A stretch of DNA of 64,000 nucleotides, from the NCBI RefSeq assembly GCF_030272615.1, contig NC_081410.1, positions 120,342,640-120,406,639 of the forward strand, given 5' to 3'. Below, one piece after another: positions 10,935 through 22,451 of the stretch. The notes beneath the pieces are model-generated. The model worked only from the letters and a program-made list of their open reading frames with translations, ran no database searches and was not told where the DNA came from. The translations under genes were made by a program, and so were the position numbers. This DNA is from Cryptomeria japonica. Lineage: Eukaryota > Streptophyta > Pinopsida > Cupressales > Cupressaceae. How positions within the stretch are numbered: position 1 is the stretch's first letter; each line of letters starts with the position of its first letter.

Positions 10935-11300
10935 CTAATATTTTAATCTATTTTCTTTGGTCTTTCGCTTTGCAAGTTGTCTACCTTTTTTCATTTTTTC
11001 ATAACAATCAAATGAGAATGTTGGCATTATTTTGAGACTTTCCAAAGACATTACATGAGACATTGTCACGAATGCTAATCTTGTTCTTTCTCGTGGTCCT
11101 ATATAAATTGTGACTTTTGATAGAGTCAACCTTTGATATTTATGTATTGCTAATGCCCATGCCAATCTTCATGGAAATTGAAGTGTTTTGTCCCTTTGTA
11201 TTGTTGTTATTGGAATTGTATTTGGATGCTGATTGTCAAATGGTATTCTCGAATAATGGTCAATTTCAACCATTATATATGCCTTTGGTTTAGGTGGAGA
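10935..11300 (-). pseudogene. Helitron-type (PIF1-like) helicase C-terminal relic
   Basis: On the minus strand the frame ending at 10935 reads AWALAIHKYQRLTLSKVTIYIG, then FVTMSHVMSLESLKI and FSFDCYEK. This is the C-terminal signature of PIF1/Helitron helicases (AWAxTIHKSQGLT...DLG...FVALSRVRSLxxLLI..FSFDRL). Upstream codons at about 11165-11300 add a PKAYIMVEIDHYS-like segment and a PIxTIQRD segment, in the expected order. The conserved SQ and ALSR motifs have changed, so this is an old remnant. No Helitron ends (TC...CTRR with hairpin) were found. It could also be a relic of a cellular PIF1 gene, but plant genomes mostly carry this form in Helitrons. Confidence 0.7.
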
Positions 11301-11342
11301 ACTTCTTATTCAGTTCTAAGAGATTTCCACAATCCATCATAT

Positions 11343-11520
11343 AATTAAGAGAGTATTTCTAGATTTGATTGTGTGAAAGATTTTTGCATCAACGTTTCAG
11401 ATCACACTCCATGATCCATCATTTGACTCTCTTCATCCTGATGATGGATCACAGAGTGTGATCCAAAATGTTGATGCAAAAATCTTTCACACAATCGAAT
11501 CCAGAAATACTCTCTTAATT
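11343..11520. mobile_element. foldback MITE with about 80-bp terminal inverted repeats
   Basis: The left arm AATTAAGAGAGTATTTCT... and the reverse complement of the right arm match over about 80 bases with few differences, leaving a short centre (TTGACTCTCTTCATCCTG). The arms contain TTTTTGCATCAACRTTTYRGATCACACTC and GATCCATCAT. The same inner motif recurs in several copies in the fourth intron of the GDSL gene (25390-25960). The flanks could give a TAA/TTA or TA duplication, but the palindromic edge prevents a firm choice. Confidence 0.8.
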
Positions 11521-12133
11521 ACTGATAATTTTTTGAATATATCCTAGAGTTGTATTTACAAGTCTTGCTTGTATCCAAAGATCTTTAATGTATACACAAC
11601 AAATGAATTCAACTGGAAAATAGAGAGATAATCTTAATACATAATTGAAGATTGGAATACATTGATAAGATAATGAAAAGGATATATGAAGAAAGTATGA
11701 ATGATAAACCAATGTTGTGTACCTTCAAATTTACACACTAATGTTATCCTTTCCTTTCCTCGGCTTCCTCAAAATCCACAATGACTTTTTATTCTTTTGT
11801 AATTGAAGGTAAATAAACAAACTTTGTCACTTTAAATAAAGTATAAACAAAATGTTCTATATATAGAATGAATTTATCTATTTCAATACATGGAGATGTC
11901 TTTTTATAACTGGCAGGTATGCATTACATATTGAATATCTAACTTGTTACAATACTACACATGCAATTTATTTTAATATAAATTATTTAATTTATTTTAA
12001 TATAAATTATTTAATTTATTTTAATTTAAATTACTTAATTTATTTTAATTTAAATTACTTAATTTAATTTATATTATTTTAATTTAATTTATTTTAATTT
12101 AAGTTATTTAATTTAATTTAGGTTATTTTAATT

Positions 12134-12187
12134 TTTGGGTAGGTAATAAGTCAAAGCCGCAATATTTTGAATTATTATTATTATTAC

Positions 12188-12232
<45 letters not shown>

Positions 12233-12387
12233 GTTTGATTATATTGACCCTAGACCTTCCCCATTTTTATGGAAGGCCAAGAGTCACAGCTTAGAGTTCC
12301 ATTTTTAGATGTCCCTATTGGGAATTGAACTTGGGTCTCCACAGTGAGAACCTAGTGTTTTAACCAGTTAAGCTCAACCCCTTGGAC
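12134..12387 (-). mobile_element. tRNA-derived SINE with 16-bp target-site duplication
   Basis: On the minus strand the body starts GTCCAAGGGGTTGAGCTTAACTGGTTA (box A-like) and has box B-like CCCAAGTTCAATTCCC. It ends GGCTTTGACTTATTACCTACCC followed by A residues. Identical 16-base flanks TTAGGTTATTTTAATT lie at 12118-12133 and 12388-12403. An (ATT)n microsatellite (about 12172-12231) sits inside the element. The 3' end closely matches the SINE at 19973-20099. Confidence 0.85.
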
Positions 12388-12882
12388 TTAGGTTATTTTA
12401 ATTATTTAATTTAATTTAATATTTTATTTTAATTTATTTGCATTAATTTAAATAAAATCTAGTATATATTTTATTGATTTATACTTATATATAGAGAGAG
12501 TACTATAATGAAAATTTTAAATATTTAATTTAAAAATTATTATAACTGGTTGACTGGATTAAGGTTATTTAAAATATTTTTATTACAATACTAAACATGT
12601 AATTAATTTTAATATAAGCTATTTAAATTTTTTAATTTAATTTAATTTTATTTTATTTCATGCATTAATAACTAAATATAGTCAAATAAAATTAAATATT
12701 TAACTGATTCTAACTTGGTACAATACTAAATATGCAATTTATTTTAATTTAAGTTATTTAATTTATTTTCATTTAAGTTATTTAATTTAATTTAATTTAA
12801 TTATTTTAAATTATTTAATTTAATTTATTATTATTTTTACAATAATTTGAAATAAAATCTAGTAAATGTTTTATTGATTTCT

Positions 12883-12936
<54 letters not shown>

Positions 12937-12990
12937 TTTATTTTTATTTAAGTTATTTAAGTTAATTTATTATTGTATTTTATTTACATT

Positions 12991-13108
12991 TTTTTTTAAG
13001 GGGTAAAAACATTTTAACCTAGAGCTATGAACTGGTAGGATTTGAACCTTGATGGCAAGAACAACAACACAACAAATCAACCATCACAACATGTCATTAT
13101 TGACATTA
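12991..13108 (-). mobile_element. short tRNA-derived SINE with 12-bp target-site duplication
   Basis: On the minus strand it has a TGTGATGGTTGATTTG box A-like segment, a box B-like AAGGTTCAAATCC, and an A-rich tail (poly-T at 12991 on the plus strand). The flanks TTTATTTACATT at 12979-12990 and 13109-13120 are identical. Part of its head resembles the SINE-like relic at 29690-29745. Confidence 0.75.
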
Positions 13109-13729
13109 TTTATTTACATTAATTTTAAATAAAATCTAATATATATTTTATTGTTTTTTATTTATACTCTAGAATAAAAAATTTAAATATTTAATTTGAG
13201 AAGTCTAATTATAACTGGTTGAATGGATTAAAAAAAATTCAAATTATTTTTATTGAAATTATTTTAATTTTTTTACTTTTATTTTTATTATTAATATTAA
13301 ACATTAAATTGATTCTAACTTGTTATAGTAATACATGCGCAATTAATTTTAATTTAGATTATTTAAAGTTATTTAAATTATGTTTATTTAAGTAATAGTA
13401 AAACTAATTGTAATTATGACGGGTGTCAATTTTTATCAAAGGGGGTTTTTAATCGCGCCTATTTATCAATCCATTATGTAAGTATTGATATGCCTCTCGA
13501 CATAATTAATTTTAAACTTAATTATTAATTATTAGTTTAAGATTGGGTGTCTCGGGAGCTTTTGGATGGTGTTGTGTGGGGATGGTGTCTTATGCAGGTT
13601 GCAGTCTACATGAGGGCATTGTATTTTTACTTTTCCTCATCCGTAGGGCCTTCGATCAGCGGTTGGTGTTTGGAGTGTGTGGGGTAGGGGTGATTAAGGA
13701 GGGCTTGCAATTGTCGGCTGGAGTTAGGG

Positions 13730-15240
13730 TTGGCATTTGCTCCTTTTTTGATATGCGATTGTAACGTATTTACTTCGGTTAGTGTCTTCTCCTTTTTGGA
13801 TTGCGTGGCAGGTGTTTTGGATTTGTTCGGCGATCTCAGTATTGAGATTTGTGGGATTTTTGCATCCATGGGTATGGCCCCAGGGGAGGTTTCTGTTGTT
13901 AAAAATTTCATGGACTTTCGGGTTGCAATTGGGGTTTCTTCCCCAAATCGTAATACAAGAGTTTTTGACAATAGTTTATTCGCTAACGATGCGGGTAATG
14001 GAGGTCATGTGCCTTTGGTAGGTTCTCGAATCCTGAAGGTAAATGGATGCCTGGAATGATCTAAAGAGAGACTAGTTCTGGTGATTCAGCCAGAGTCAGT
14101 TGCTAAGGATACTGAGTATTTTTCAAAGCATGCCTTGCTTTTCAAATTAATGGGTATGAGGGTTTCACTCCAATTTGTGGAGTCATGGTCACAGCAGGCA
14201 TGGTCTCCCAAGAGTGGAATGGAAATAATGCTCATGGCAAATAATTATTTCATTGTGGTCTTCAATTGTATGGCAGATCATAATAAAGTCTTTGAAGGTG
14301 GACCTTATTTCTACAAACAAGTTGGTTTATTTATGAAACCCTTGCATACGGGGTTTAATCCTTCGGAGGAGCTTCCAAACTGAGTTCCTATTTGGGTACG
14401 TCTCCCTAAATTTCCAGTTGAATATTGGCACAATGACATCTTGCATAATTTTGTCGCGTTGCTGGAGAAACCAGTGGGTGCTTTTCAGCAAACTCGAGAC
14501 ATAAAGGTAATTAATTTTGCTTGTATTTGTGTTGAAATTGATTTAAGTAATCCTCTTCTAGATTCTTTCAAAATTCATGCAGGTTCATATTCAATTGGAT
14601 TATGAAATATTGTCGATATGTTGTTGTCTCTTCCATGAATATGGTCACTTACAGAGAAGATTTCCAAGGTCTAAACCTTTGGATTCTCAACCATCTCAAC
14701 CTCCTCCTAATCCCCCTAGGGTTGACAAAGCAAAGACTCATTTATAGTGAGGTTGCTAGTGGTGAGGGTTTTATTCCAGTTAAAGCTCGTAATAGAAAGT
14801 GTGGTTAGAAGAGAAATTTTAAGAAACAACAGGAGGAGGATGCCTTTAATCACTTTGAGATTTTGAATGACCTCAGTCAGCAGGAGGTAATTTCAGGTTT
14901 GATGGCTATGGATCAGGGTGCAATGGAAGTGGTTCAGGAAGGCAATGTTATAGGATGCATGCAGGCTCCACAGGTGGAGTTTCTATTGTAGATGGACACA
15001 AATATTAGTTTGGTGGCTACAGAGGGACCCATAAAATCAGGTCCAGATTCAACAAAAGGAGGCAAGGCTCCTCCTGCTTTGAGAATTCTCCAGAAAGAGC
15101 AAAAGAAAGGGGTTGTTGAGAAGTCATCCAAGGCTGGAAGAAAGAAAGACTTAGAGAAAATTAAGTTGATGGGGGAGACTTTGGTGGAGTCGGGTTTTGT
15201 TAAAACGCTTGACTCTCACTTTTCTAATCCTTCGAAATGA
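13730..15240 (+). pseudogene. LINE-B ORF1 (DUF4283 protein with zinc-knuckle remnant)
   Basis: ORF1 encodes the RNA-binding protein of the LINE. The frame from 13730 continues through two in-frame stops (TGA at 14057 and 14381) in the same phase. It contains a DUF4283 domain, seen as WSPKSGMEIMLMANNYFIVVF, FEGGPYFYK and the PIWVRLPKFPVEYW segment that usually follows. A degenerate CCxxC-type knuckle region (CCCLFHEYGHL) appears in another frame at about 14605-14650. The C-terminal tail (14992-15240) is Lys/Gly/Ser-rich and ends with a stop that overlaps the ORF2 start as ATGA at 15237-15240. At least three lesions are present. The N-terminal start is approximate. Confidence 0.78.
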
Positions 15241-18200
15241 TCATTCTCTCCTGGAATGTAAGGCTTGAGCAGTGACCCTCGACAAAAAGTTGTTCATGAG
15301 TTGGTGAGAGAACATTCTCTTGATGTTCTTTTCTTATAGGATACTAAGTTGTCTATTGAGAGCATGACTGGCTTGTTACCAAAACTGTGGGGTCGGGGTG
15401 ATTTTCAGTGTATTGGTGTGCATGGTACTGTTGGGGGTGTGGCTTGCTTATGGAATCCTTTGAAAATTCATCATCTTTGTTGGATGTCATCCAAATCTTT
15501 CATTTTTGAGATTTCTTCAAGCCTTGAGACTGGGTAATCTATCCTCCTCTCTAATATTATGCTCCTAATTGTTTGGGAAAGCAACTCTTGTGGACACATA
15601 TTAGTTTTATCCAAAGCATGGTGCCTTATCATCCATGGATTATGGTTGGGGACTTTAATACTATTGATGAGCTGGCTAAGAAACGAGGTGGTATAGTGAG
15701 ATTGGAGCCTTCTTCTATTTTGTTTTGAGACAACATATTGGCCTTGAACCTTGTGGATATCAAGCCTAGCAATGGTCAGTTTAATTGGAATAATCAGAGA
15801 ATTTGGGAGAATTGTATTGCGGAGAGACTGGACCGCTTTTTGATTTCTTGTTTCTTGGTTGGTGGTGGGTGGTCAACTAGCTCGAAGATTCTTGACTGGT
15901 GAGGTTCAAATCACTGGCCTATTAAGTTATTGGTTTCTTCTTCCCAGGTGGCACAATTTCCCTCATTCAAGTTCCACCTTATGTGGTTGGGTGATCCCTC
16001 TCTACAGAATTATGTTGCGGACTTGTGGAGGATTGGTAGACTTTCTCATGGCACTTCTATGTATACTTTTGCCAAGTTGCTACAATTTCTTAACTTTTAG
16101 CTTAAGTGTTGGAATCATCAGAATTTTGGAAACATTTTTCATGATAAAGTTGTTGCCCAATCTGTGCTCGATGACATAACTAGGAAAATCAGGGAGAGTG
16201 GTTTGTTGGAGGCCTTGCTTTGGGAGGAGGCTAATGCCTTGAAAATCATTGAGGAATGTGAATTGCGTGAAGAAATTTACTGGAAACAAAAGGCTTGGAT
16301 TGAGTGGCTTCAGGAAGGGGACAAAAACACTGCTTTCTTCTTAAATTCGGTGAAAAAAAGGAGCCATGGTAACTCTATTCCAATTCTTGTGAATGATAGG
16401 GGAGAGCAGTTGTATGCCTTGCAGGATATATCTAGAGAGGTTGTGCAATATTTTGCTACTCTTTTCAGGGAGGACTCTCAGGAGGGCCCATTTGAGGAAG
16501 CTTAGGTTCTTTCTTGTATCCCTTGGTTATTTACTAGAGAGATGAATGAAAATCTTATGTGAAATATTTTGCTTGAGGAATTGGAGGTTGTTTTCCATAT
16601 GAATAAAGGGAAAGATCTGGGTCCCAATGGTTTTCCAATTGAATTTTTTTAGGAATTCTGGGACATTGTCAAGTTGGATTTATTAGAGGTGATCCAGGAA
16701 TCTCAGAGGAATAAAAAAATGCTTAGTGTTTTGAATTTCACTTTTCTTTCCCTCATCCCCAAATGTGATGAGGAATATCGGTTAAGTCAGTTCTAAGCCA
16801 TTGCCCTATGTAATGTGATTTATAAGATTATCTCTAAGTTGATTACTGGAAGGTTGAAAAAATGGATTATCTCTAAGGAGTGGGGTGGGGTGGCTTTGTA
16901 GTTGGTCGACAAATTATGGATGGAGTGGTCATTGCTACGGAGACCATTCATTCTATGGCAACTTCAAAGGAGAAGGCAATGTTCATTAAGCTAGATATGG
17001 CTAAGGCTTGTGACAGAGTTCGATGGTCCTTTCTTTGAAAGACTCTTGGGGCTTTTGACTTTGTTGAGGAGTGGATTCAATGGGTTATGAGTTGTGTCAC
17101 TTCTACCTCCTTCTCCATTTTCATTAATGGTGAGCACAAGAAGATTTTTGGTGCTTCTCGTGAGCTTCGGCAAGGGGACCCTCTCTCCTCTTATCTATTC
17201 ATTCTTCTTGTGGAAGGCTTGGGGAGATTGGTGAAAAATAATGTGGAGTTGGGTCTTATTCATGGGTGGAGGTGGGGAAATGGGTTGCCTCCGCATTCTC
17301 ACCTGCAATTTGTGGATGATACTATCTTGATGGGTAGGGCTACAATGAGGGAAGCTATCAATCTGAGAAAGACTTTGGATGTTTATCTTACTGGTTCTGG
17401 TCAATTGATTAATGAAGATAAATCCTCCATTTTATTCTTCAATACGCTAGGGTCTATTCAATAGACAATTTCACATACCCTGAGGTGATCAGCTCTCTTC
17501 ATTTTTCTTATCTTGGCATTCCTATCTCTTCAGGTAAGCTTCCCCAATAGTCTTGGCAGTATATTCTGGACAAATTTCATGCAAAGGTTAATCACTGGAC
17601 TCATAGATGGTTTTCCTTTGCTAGGCATGTTCATTTGCTTAAATTTGGGGTTCAGGCTTTGCCCCTATATAGATGTATGCTTCAAGTGGCCCTGATGGGA
17701 TTTTTAAGGAATTGGATTCTTTGGCAAGGCAGTTCTTTTGGGAAAGCAATTTGTCTTCCTATAAATGGAGCCTAGTCATGTGGGATATTGTGTGTTGTCC
17801 TAAACACTTTGGTAGTCTTGGTCTGAGGCAGTCGTCATTAGTTGTGATGGCATTGGCTGCAAAGATTTATTGGAGGTGGTGTGTGGAACAAGATCAAATA
17901 TGGGCTAGGATTTTGTCTCATAAGTACTTTCATGGGATTCCTAAGGAGGAGATTCTTCTCTATCCTCTGGTCGGGAGCGGATCTGTGATTTGGGGTACTC
18001 TCAATAAAGGGTCTGCTCTGATAAAGGAAGGTATGTTTTGGATATGCGAGAGGGGGATAGAGACTCTCATTTGGTCTAACTCTTGGGATGGTTTTTCCCC
18101 CATTGTTTCTCGGTTTCCTAATCTACCAACTCTCTGCTAGAGGTTCCTTGAGGCTAACTGGTCAAGAGTGAGTGATTTTAAATCTTTATATCCTTGTGGG

Positions 18201-19570
18201 CAGTTGGAAGTTGCTAGATGGAAATATCTGGATGAGTGGCCAGTGGTTGGTTCGGAGGAGGAATGTATGGAACTTCATTGTATCTTATCTGATAGATATT
18301 GTAGTTCCCTTAAGGACAAGGATAGTCTTGCTTGGTGTTTGAATCCTAAGAATGTTTTTACTATTGCTAGTGGATATTAGGAGTTGTTGGCCCGTAGGCT
18401 GAATGGAGAGGAGGTCCAATGGTGGAAGTATGTGTGGAATAAATTCTCTTGGCCGAAGTGTAATTTCTTTGTGTGGACTTTGGCCTGGAATAGATGTTTG
18501 ACTTGGGAGAATATTTAGAAATGTGGTATTCATGGCCCTTCTATTTGTGTCTTGTGTGGTATTGCTGAAGAATACTATTCACACTTGTTCTTCCGATATC
18601 CCTTCTTGTTGCAGCTCTGGCACTTTTGGTGGGGTGTTTGGAAACACCCTTGTGTTCATGATTCATCCCTGGTGGAATTTTGGAGCAGTTCGAGAAAGCC
18701 TCCAACTTTTACTTCTTTCCTCCAGATTGTTTCGTGTACATGACCTACATTCATACTTTGGTAGATTTGGTTGGAGCGGAATCGAAGAATTTATTGGGAC
18801 GAGAAGCTTTTGGTTCAACAAGTTTGGCATAGAATTGTGGGGATGATGTAGGAGACGGTGGAAGCTAAGTGTGAGGTGGTGTTCTTGCTTGATAGAGGGG
18901 ATGTTGAAATTACAAATAGATTGGGTATTCAGGGATTGTCTACTGTGTCTGCCTGTGTCAAAAGGGGTAGACATGCAAGAAAGAAGGTTCAAAGAGTGGG
19001 TAGATGGATACCCCCTCCAAAGGATTTCCTAAATATTAACATTGATGGCTCCTCTTGCAGTAATCCTAGACTAGTTGGGATTGATGGTGCTAGTAGAAAT
19101 TGTGTGGGTGAGGTTGTGCTCTTTTAAATTGTTCATAAACGGCAGCAGGCTAATAACGTTATGGAGGGATTAACGATTCTTTATGCTCTGGAGCATGTGT
19201 ACGATTTAGGATGAAGTAAGGTTATTTGTGAGTCTGACTCATAGGTTTTAGTAAAATTGTTGATTGAGAGGAAGGTGAAGGATGTTAACTGGCAGTTCTA
19301 GCTCTGGTTGTGCAGAAGATTCTACAGATTAGTTCTAGGATGGAAAAGGTGTCTTTTATCCATATTCTACATGAGTGGAATAAGATTGTTGATTGTTTGG
19401 CTAAGTGGGTTTCATAGCATGTTGATGGTTGGAGGATTGAGGAGTGGGGGCATCTCTCCCCTGATTATTGTCTGGATTTGGAGAGGATCTTTTCTAAGGA
19501 TATAGATGGATGTGGTGTTGGATGACGTGTGTCCTGGCTTTGGTTGGTTTTTGGAGCCTTTGGTTCCTTG
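15237..19570 (+). pseudogene. LINE-B ORF2 (endonuclease, reverse transcriptase, RNase H), broken
   Basis: ORF2 starts with MIILSWNVRL at 15237, overlapping the ORF1 stop. Landmarks follow in order: endonuclease pieces (GGVACLWN near 15435; IMVGDFNTIDE near 15640; RLDRFLIS near 15830), the linker with WLQEGDKNTAFF (16300), and the reverse transcriptase with LIPKCDEEYR (16750), KLDMAKACDRV (16990), LRQGDPLSSYLF (17165) and the catalytic FVDD box (17310). Next are zf-RVT (about 18380-18620, WWKYVWNKFSWPKCNFFVW and CVLCG) and an RVT_3 RNase H (INIDGSS near 19040 to about 19500). The frame is interrupted by well over ten stops or frameshifts, so no functional enzyme is made. Confidence 0.88.
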
Positions 19571-19972
19571 AATTTATTGTAATGCTCATTTTTGGATTTC
19601 AATATAAAAAATTACCCCTTTTTTTCAAAAAAATTGTTAGTTTGAGATTATATATTATTTTTAATTATATTTATATAATATTAATTATAATTGATCTTAA
19701 TAAGATAACTATTAATAATTATAAAAATATATAATATAAATAATAAAATAAAAATATGTATTTTTTAATGATTAAATAAAAATACTTAAATTTATGATTA
19801 AATGTTATAAAATTATATTGTATATATTAAAATGATTAAAAAAAATTATAATTTTCAAAAAAATGTTAATAAAAAATAAAAAGATTTCAAACAAAACTAT
19901 AATTATAAAAGATAGATACTTGGGTTTAATTTTTTACTAGAAATATTTATTGTGCAATGTTTGTAATTAAAT

Positions 19973-20099
19973 GTATAGCTTGAGTTGGTCTAGTGGTGGA
20001 GAACTTGTGTTTTTGAAAGAGAGGTCACAAGTTCAAATTCCACAAGGGGTAGGGTATGTACATATTATCGGCTTTGGCCTATTACCTATCAAAAAAAAA
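19973..20099 (+). mobile_element. tRNA-derived SINE with 17-bp target-site duplication
   Basis: The head reads GTATAGCTTGAGTTGGTCTAGTGG, with a good box A (TGGTCTAGTGG). Box B is GTTCAAATTCC at about 20031-20041. The tail is GGCTTTGGCCTATTACCTATC followed by A residues. The flanks AATGTTTGTAATTAAAT (19956-19972) and AATGTTTGTAATGAAAT (20100-20116) differ at one position. Length is about 127 bases. The 3' end is shared with the SINE at 12134-12387. Confidence 0.9.
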
Positions 20100-20116
20100 A
20101 ATGTTTGTAATGAAAT

Positions 20117-22440
20117 AGTTTAATTATTTATTTGAATTATAATTTTATTTAATTTAAAAGGTGCAATCAAATCCCTATACAATAGTTAATGGGTTTTATT
20201 ACCTATTATTTTAAAAATAAAAAATTTAGTAAAATTTATATATATACAAGAAAAATCACTTTATTTACAAGATTATCAATAAAAAATTAAAAAAAAGCTA
20301 TTTAAAACAAACATTTATTTTTTAAATATAAAAAAATCTAAAAAAACTCATAAAATCTATCGTTCTTATAAAATTGGCCCTATAACACCAAATTTTTCCA
20401 TCAAATCATATTGTAGATAAATAATTTCTAGTTTAAAAATATAAATGTCAAATTTATAAAAATGAAGTTTATTTTGAAAACAAAAATAATAATCACTTTT
20501 CATTGATACAAAAAATTGATTATTTAGGCTTAAGTGAATGCAATAGTACTGGCTATGGCAAGTACTAATAAGTGGAAGAAATTCATTAATATTTTTCAAA
20601 CAATTAAAAATCATTATTTTAGTATTCTTTTGAAAAAATCAATTTTCTTTATTAAAATTGGAAATTATTCAATTTAACCAAAGCATAAAATGATTTTGCA
20701 GTCTTTAAAAAATATTCAAAATAAAAAGTCTATTATTATTATTATTCATGAGAAGATAAATATATTATTTTACACCAAAGAAAAATAAATTGTCTACCCA
20801 CTATTTTTAATATGAACCAATAAAAATAAATAAAAATGATATTTTTATAGATATGTAAAATATAAAATAAATATGGACTATAGATTTTTTGCTCAAAATT
20901 TTTAATTATAAATACTAATTAGTTCAACTAATTGAAAAATTGAATTGCATAAATGCAATAGTCCTTGCCTTGGTAGGAACTAAAAATTATTGAGAATTCG
21001 AACTATTTTTCTTCTAGGTTCCAATACATCAGGCATGTTTTTGCCTTTTATTAGAACTGATAGTTGGATTACAATAATGTTAGAGTTGATATTGATATTA
21101 TTACATGTGTATTTGGCATAGATATTAATTATAGATATTACTAAAACTATTATTAGACAATAAATGATGTATTTGTTGTATGCTTTAAAATGTGTTTTTT
21201 TTTGGTAAAATTGAATTTCGCAATTATAAAAATCAATAAGAATAAAGAAAAATGGAATTTTTATAATCATTTAAGATAAAAATTAAATTTAGATTACTAA
21301 CTTTTTGTTGAATTTTTTTAATTCTATGCAATCATTGGTTAAACTAATTAAAAAATAGAATTCAATGAATGCAACAGTATCCTGCCTCATAGGAATTAAA
21401 AATTTGTCATGTGCAAACCACATCAAAATAACTCTTTTTATCTAGACAATTAATGTTTTTTTTAATGTAGCAAGAAACTTACTTATCCTTCATTTTCTTT
21501 GGACTTCAATTATTCATTTGAGCGCCTCACCATAATTTGGCAGCCAACAATGATGTTGTTGGAGGTTGGTGATTCCAAGAGCAAAATACTCTCAACATTT
21601 GTATGTGATTCACCACTATAAGGATATGATAGGCATTTGACCTAAAGTTATGTCACCCTCTCTCGCTTCCCAATCAATTCAAACTCTAGTATTACTTCCA
21701 TTTACATATACAAGGATTTGTTTAATTTTACTAATATTGTTTCATTTGAATAGAGATGAAACTCATAATTGCCAAGGGGGGTATCATCAGATTCTTTTTT
21801 TCAACATATCCTTACTTCCACTTATAAGAATTAGTTTCACTTATATGTTTATTTAATTGAATAGAGATGAAATCTATAAAAATTAATTAGTGTTAGTTCC
21901 ACTTACATATACAAGGATTATCTTAGGACCTTTCATTTACTACACAGTGCTCTTCCACTCAGCTATTGATCATTTTGGTGATTAGTTCTTTAGTCCAATT
22001 ATGATTCAACAGAATATGCAACATAAGAATGTGATGTTAAAGAAAAATACCTACAAGTTTCCTCTAAATTCCCTTCCCATTTCATTACAATAATATCTAA
22101 TGAATCCTTATAGTTCATAACCCAGTAATTCACTTACTATAGGTGCAACATTAAAAAAAATTGATAAAGAAAAATACATGAGAATTTCCTCTAAAAATTT
22201 GTTATGTTTTGTTACAAAAATATATAATCAATCTTTCTAGTTCACTTGCTAACTGGATTCTTTTATTTTCATACTCTATGTCTTTAACATGTATCTCATC
22301 CCAGAATTTATGGGAGTGGAATTTTAATTATTGCTATTGTGATTCTTCTTTTTTAAAGGCGATCCCTTCAAATTCATAGTTAGTATCTCATTTTCTTCAG
22401 TTAAGTGTTAAGTTTGTGGCTTGTCTCTGTCTTGTTTTTG
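20117..22440. other. AT-rich intergenic DNA with a diverged three-copy repeat
   Basis: No gene is recognised. Three related segments (AATGCAATAGTACTGGC..., AATGCAATAGTCCTTGCC..., AATGCAACAGTATCCTGCC...) begin near 20530, 20948 and 21364. The spacings are about 418 and 416 bases, which suggests an old tandem array with a unit of about 417 bases covering roughly 20400-21450. Confidence 0.55.
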
Positions 22441-22451
22441 TTGTGTTGTCC

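Larger units (their letters stand above)
11900..13440. repeat. diverged AT-rich tandem repeat block hosting SINEs
   Basis: Recurring units can be seen. CTAACTTGTTACAATACTA-type segments occur near 11940, 12580, 12710 and 13315; AAATAAAATCTAGTATATATTTTATTG near 12450, 12850 and 13126; and ATAACTGGTTGAMTGGATTAA near 12543 and 13212. Between them are long runs of TTTAATTTATTTTAAT units of roughly 24 bases. A (GA)n tract lies at 12887-12930. Two SINE insertions interrupt the block. Confidence 0.6.
13545..19632 (+). mobile_element. LINE-B: full-length, inactive plant L1-type LINE
   Basis: A complete non-LTR retrotransposon of about 6.1 kb lies between direct flanks ATTATTAGTTTAAGATT (13528-13544) and ATTGTTAGTTTGAGATT (19633-19649). 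These are 17-base target-site duplications that agree at 15 positions. It has a leader, ORF1, ORF2 (endonuclease, reverse transcriptase, zf-RVT, RNase H) and a 3' end with TTTCAATATAAAAAATTA and an A-rich tail. Many stops and frameshifts show it is dead. The two transitions in the duplication also suggest considerable age. Confidence 0.92.

Noticed and set aside
19979-20045. tRNA gene
   Set aside because: A and B boxes are present but no cloverleaf could be formed, and the A tail with target-site duplications identifies a SINE.
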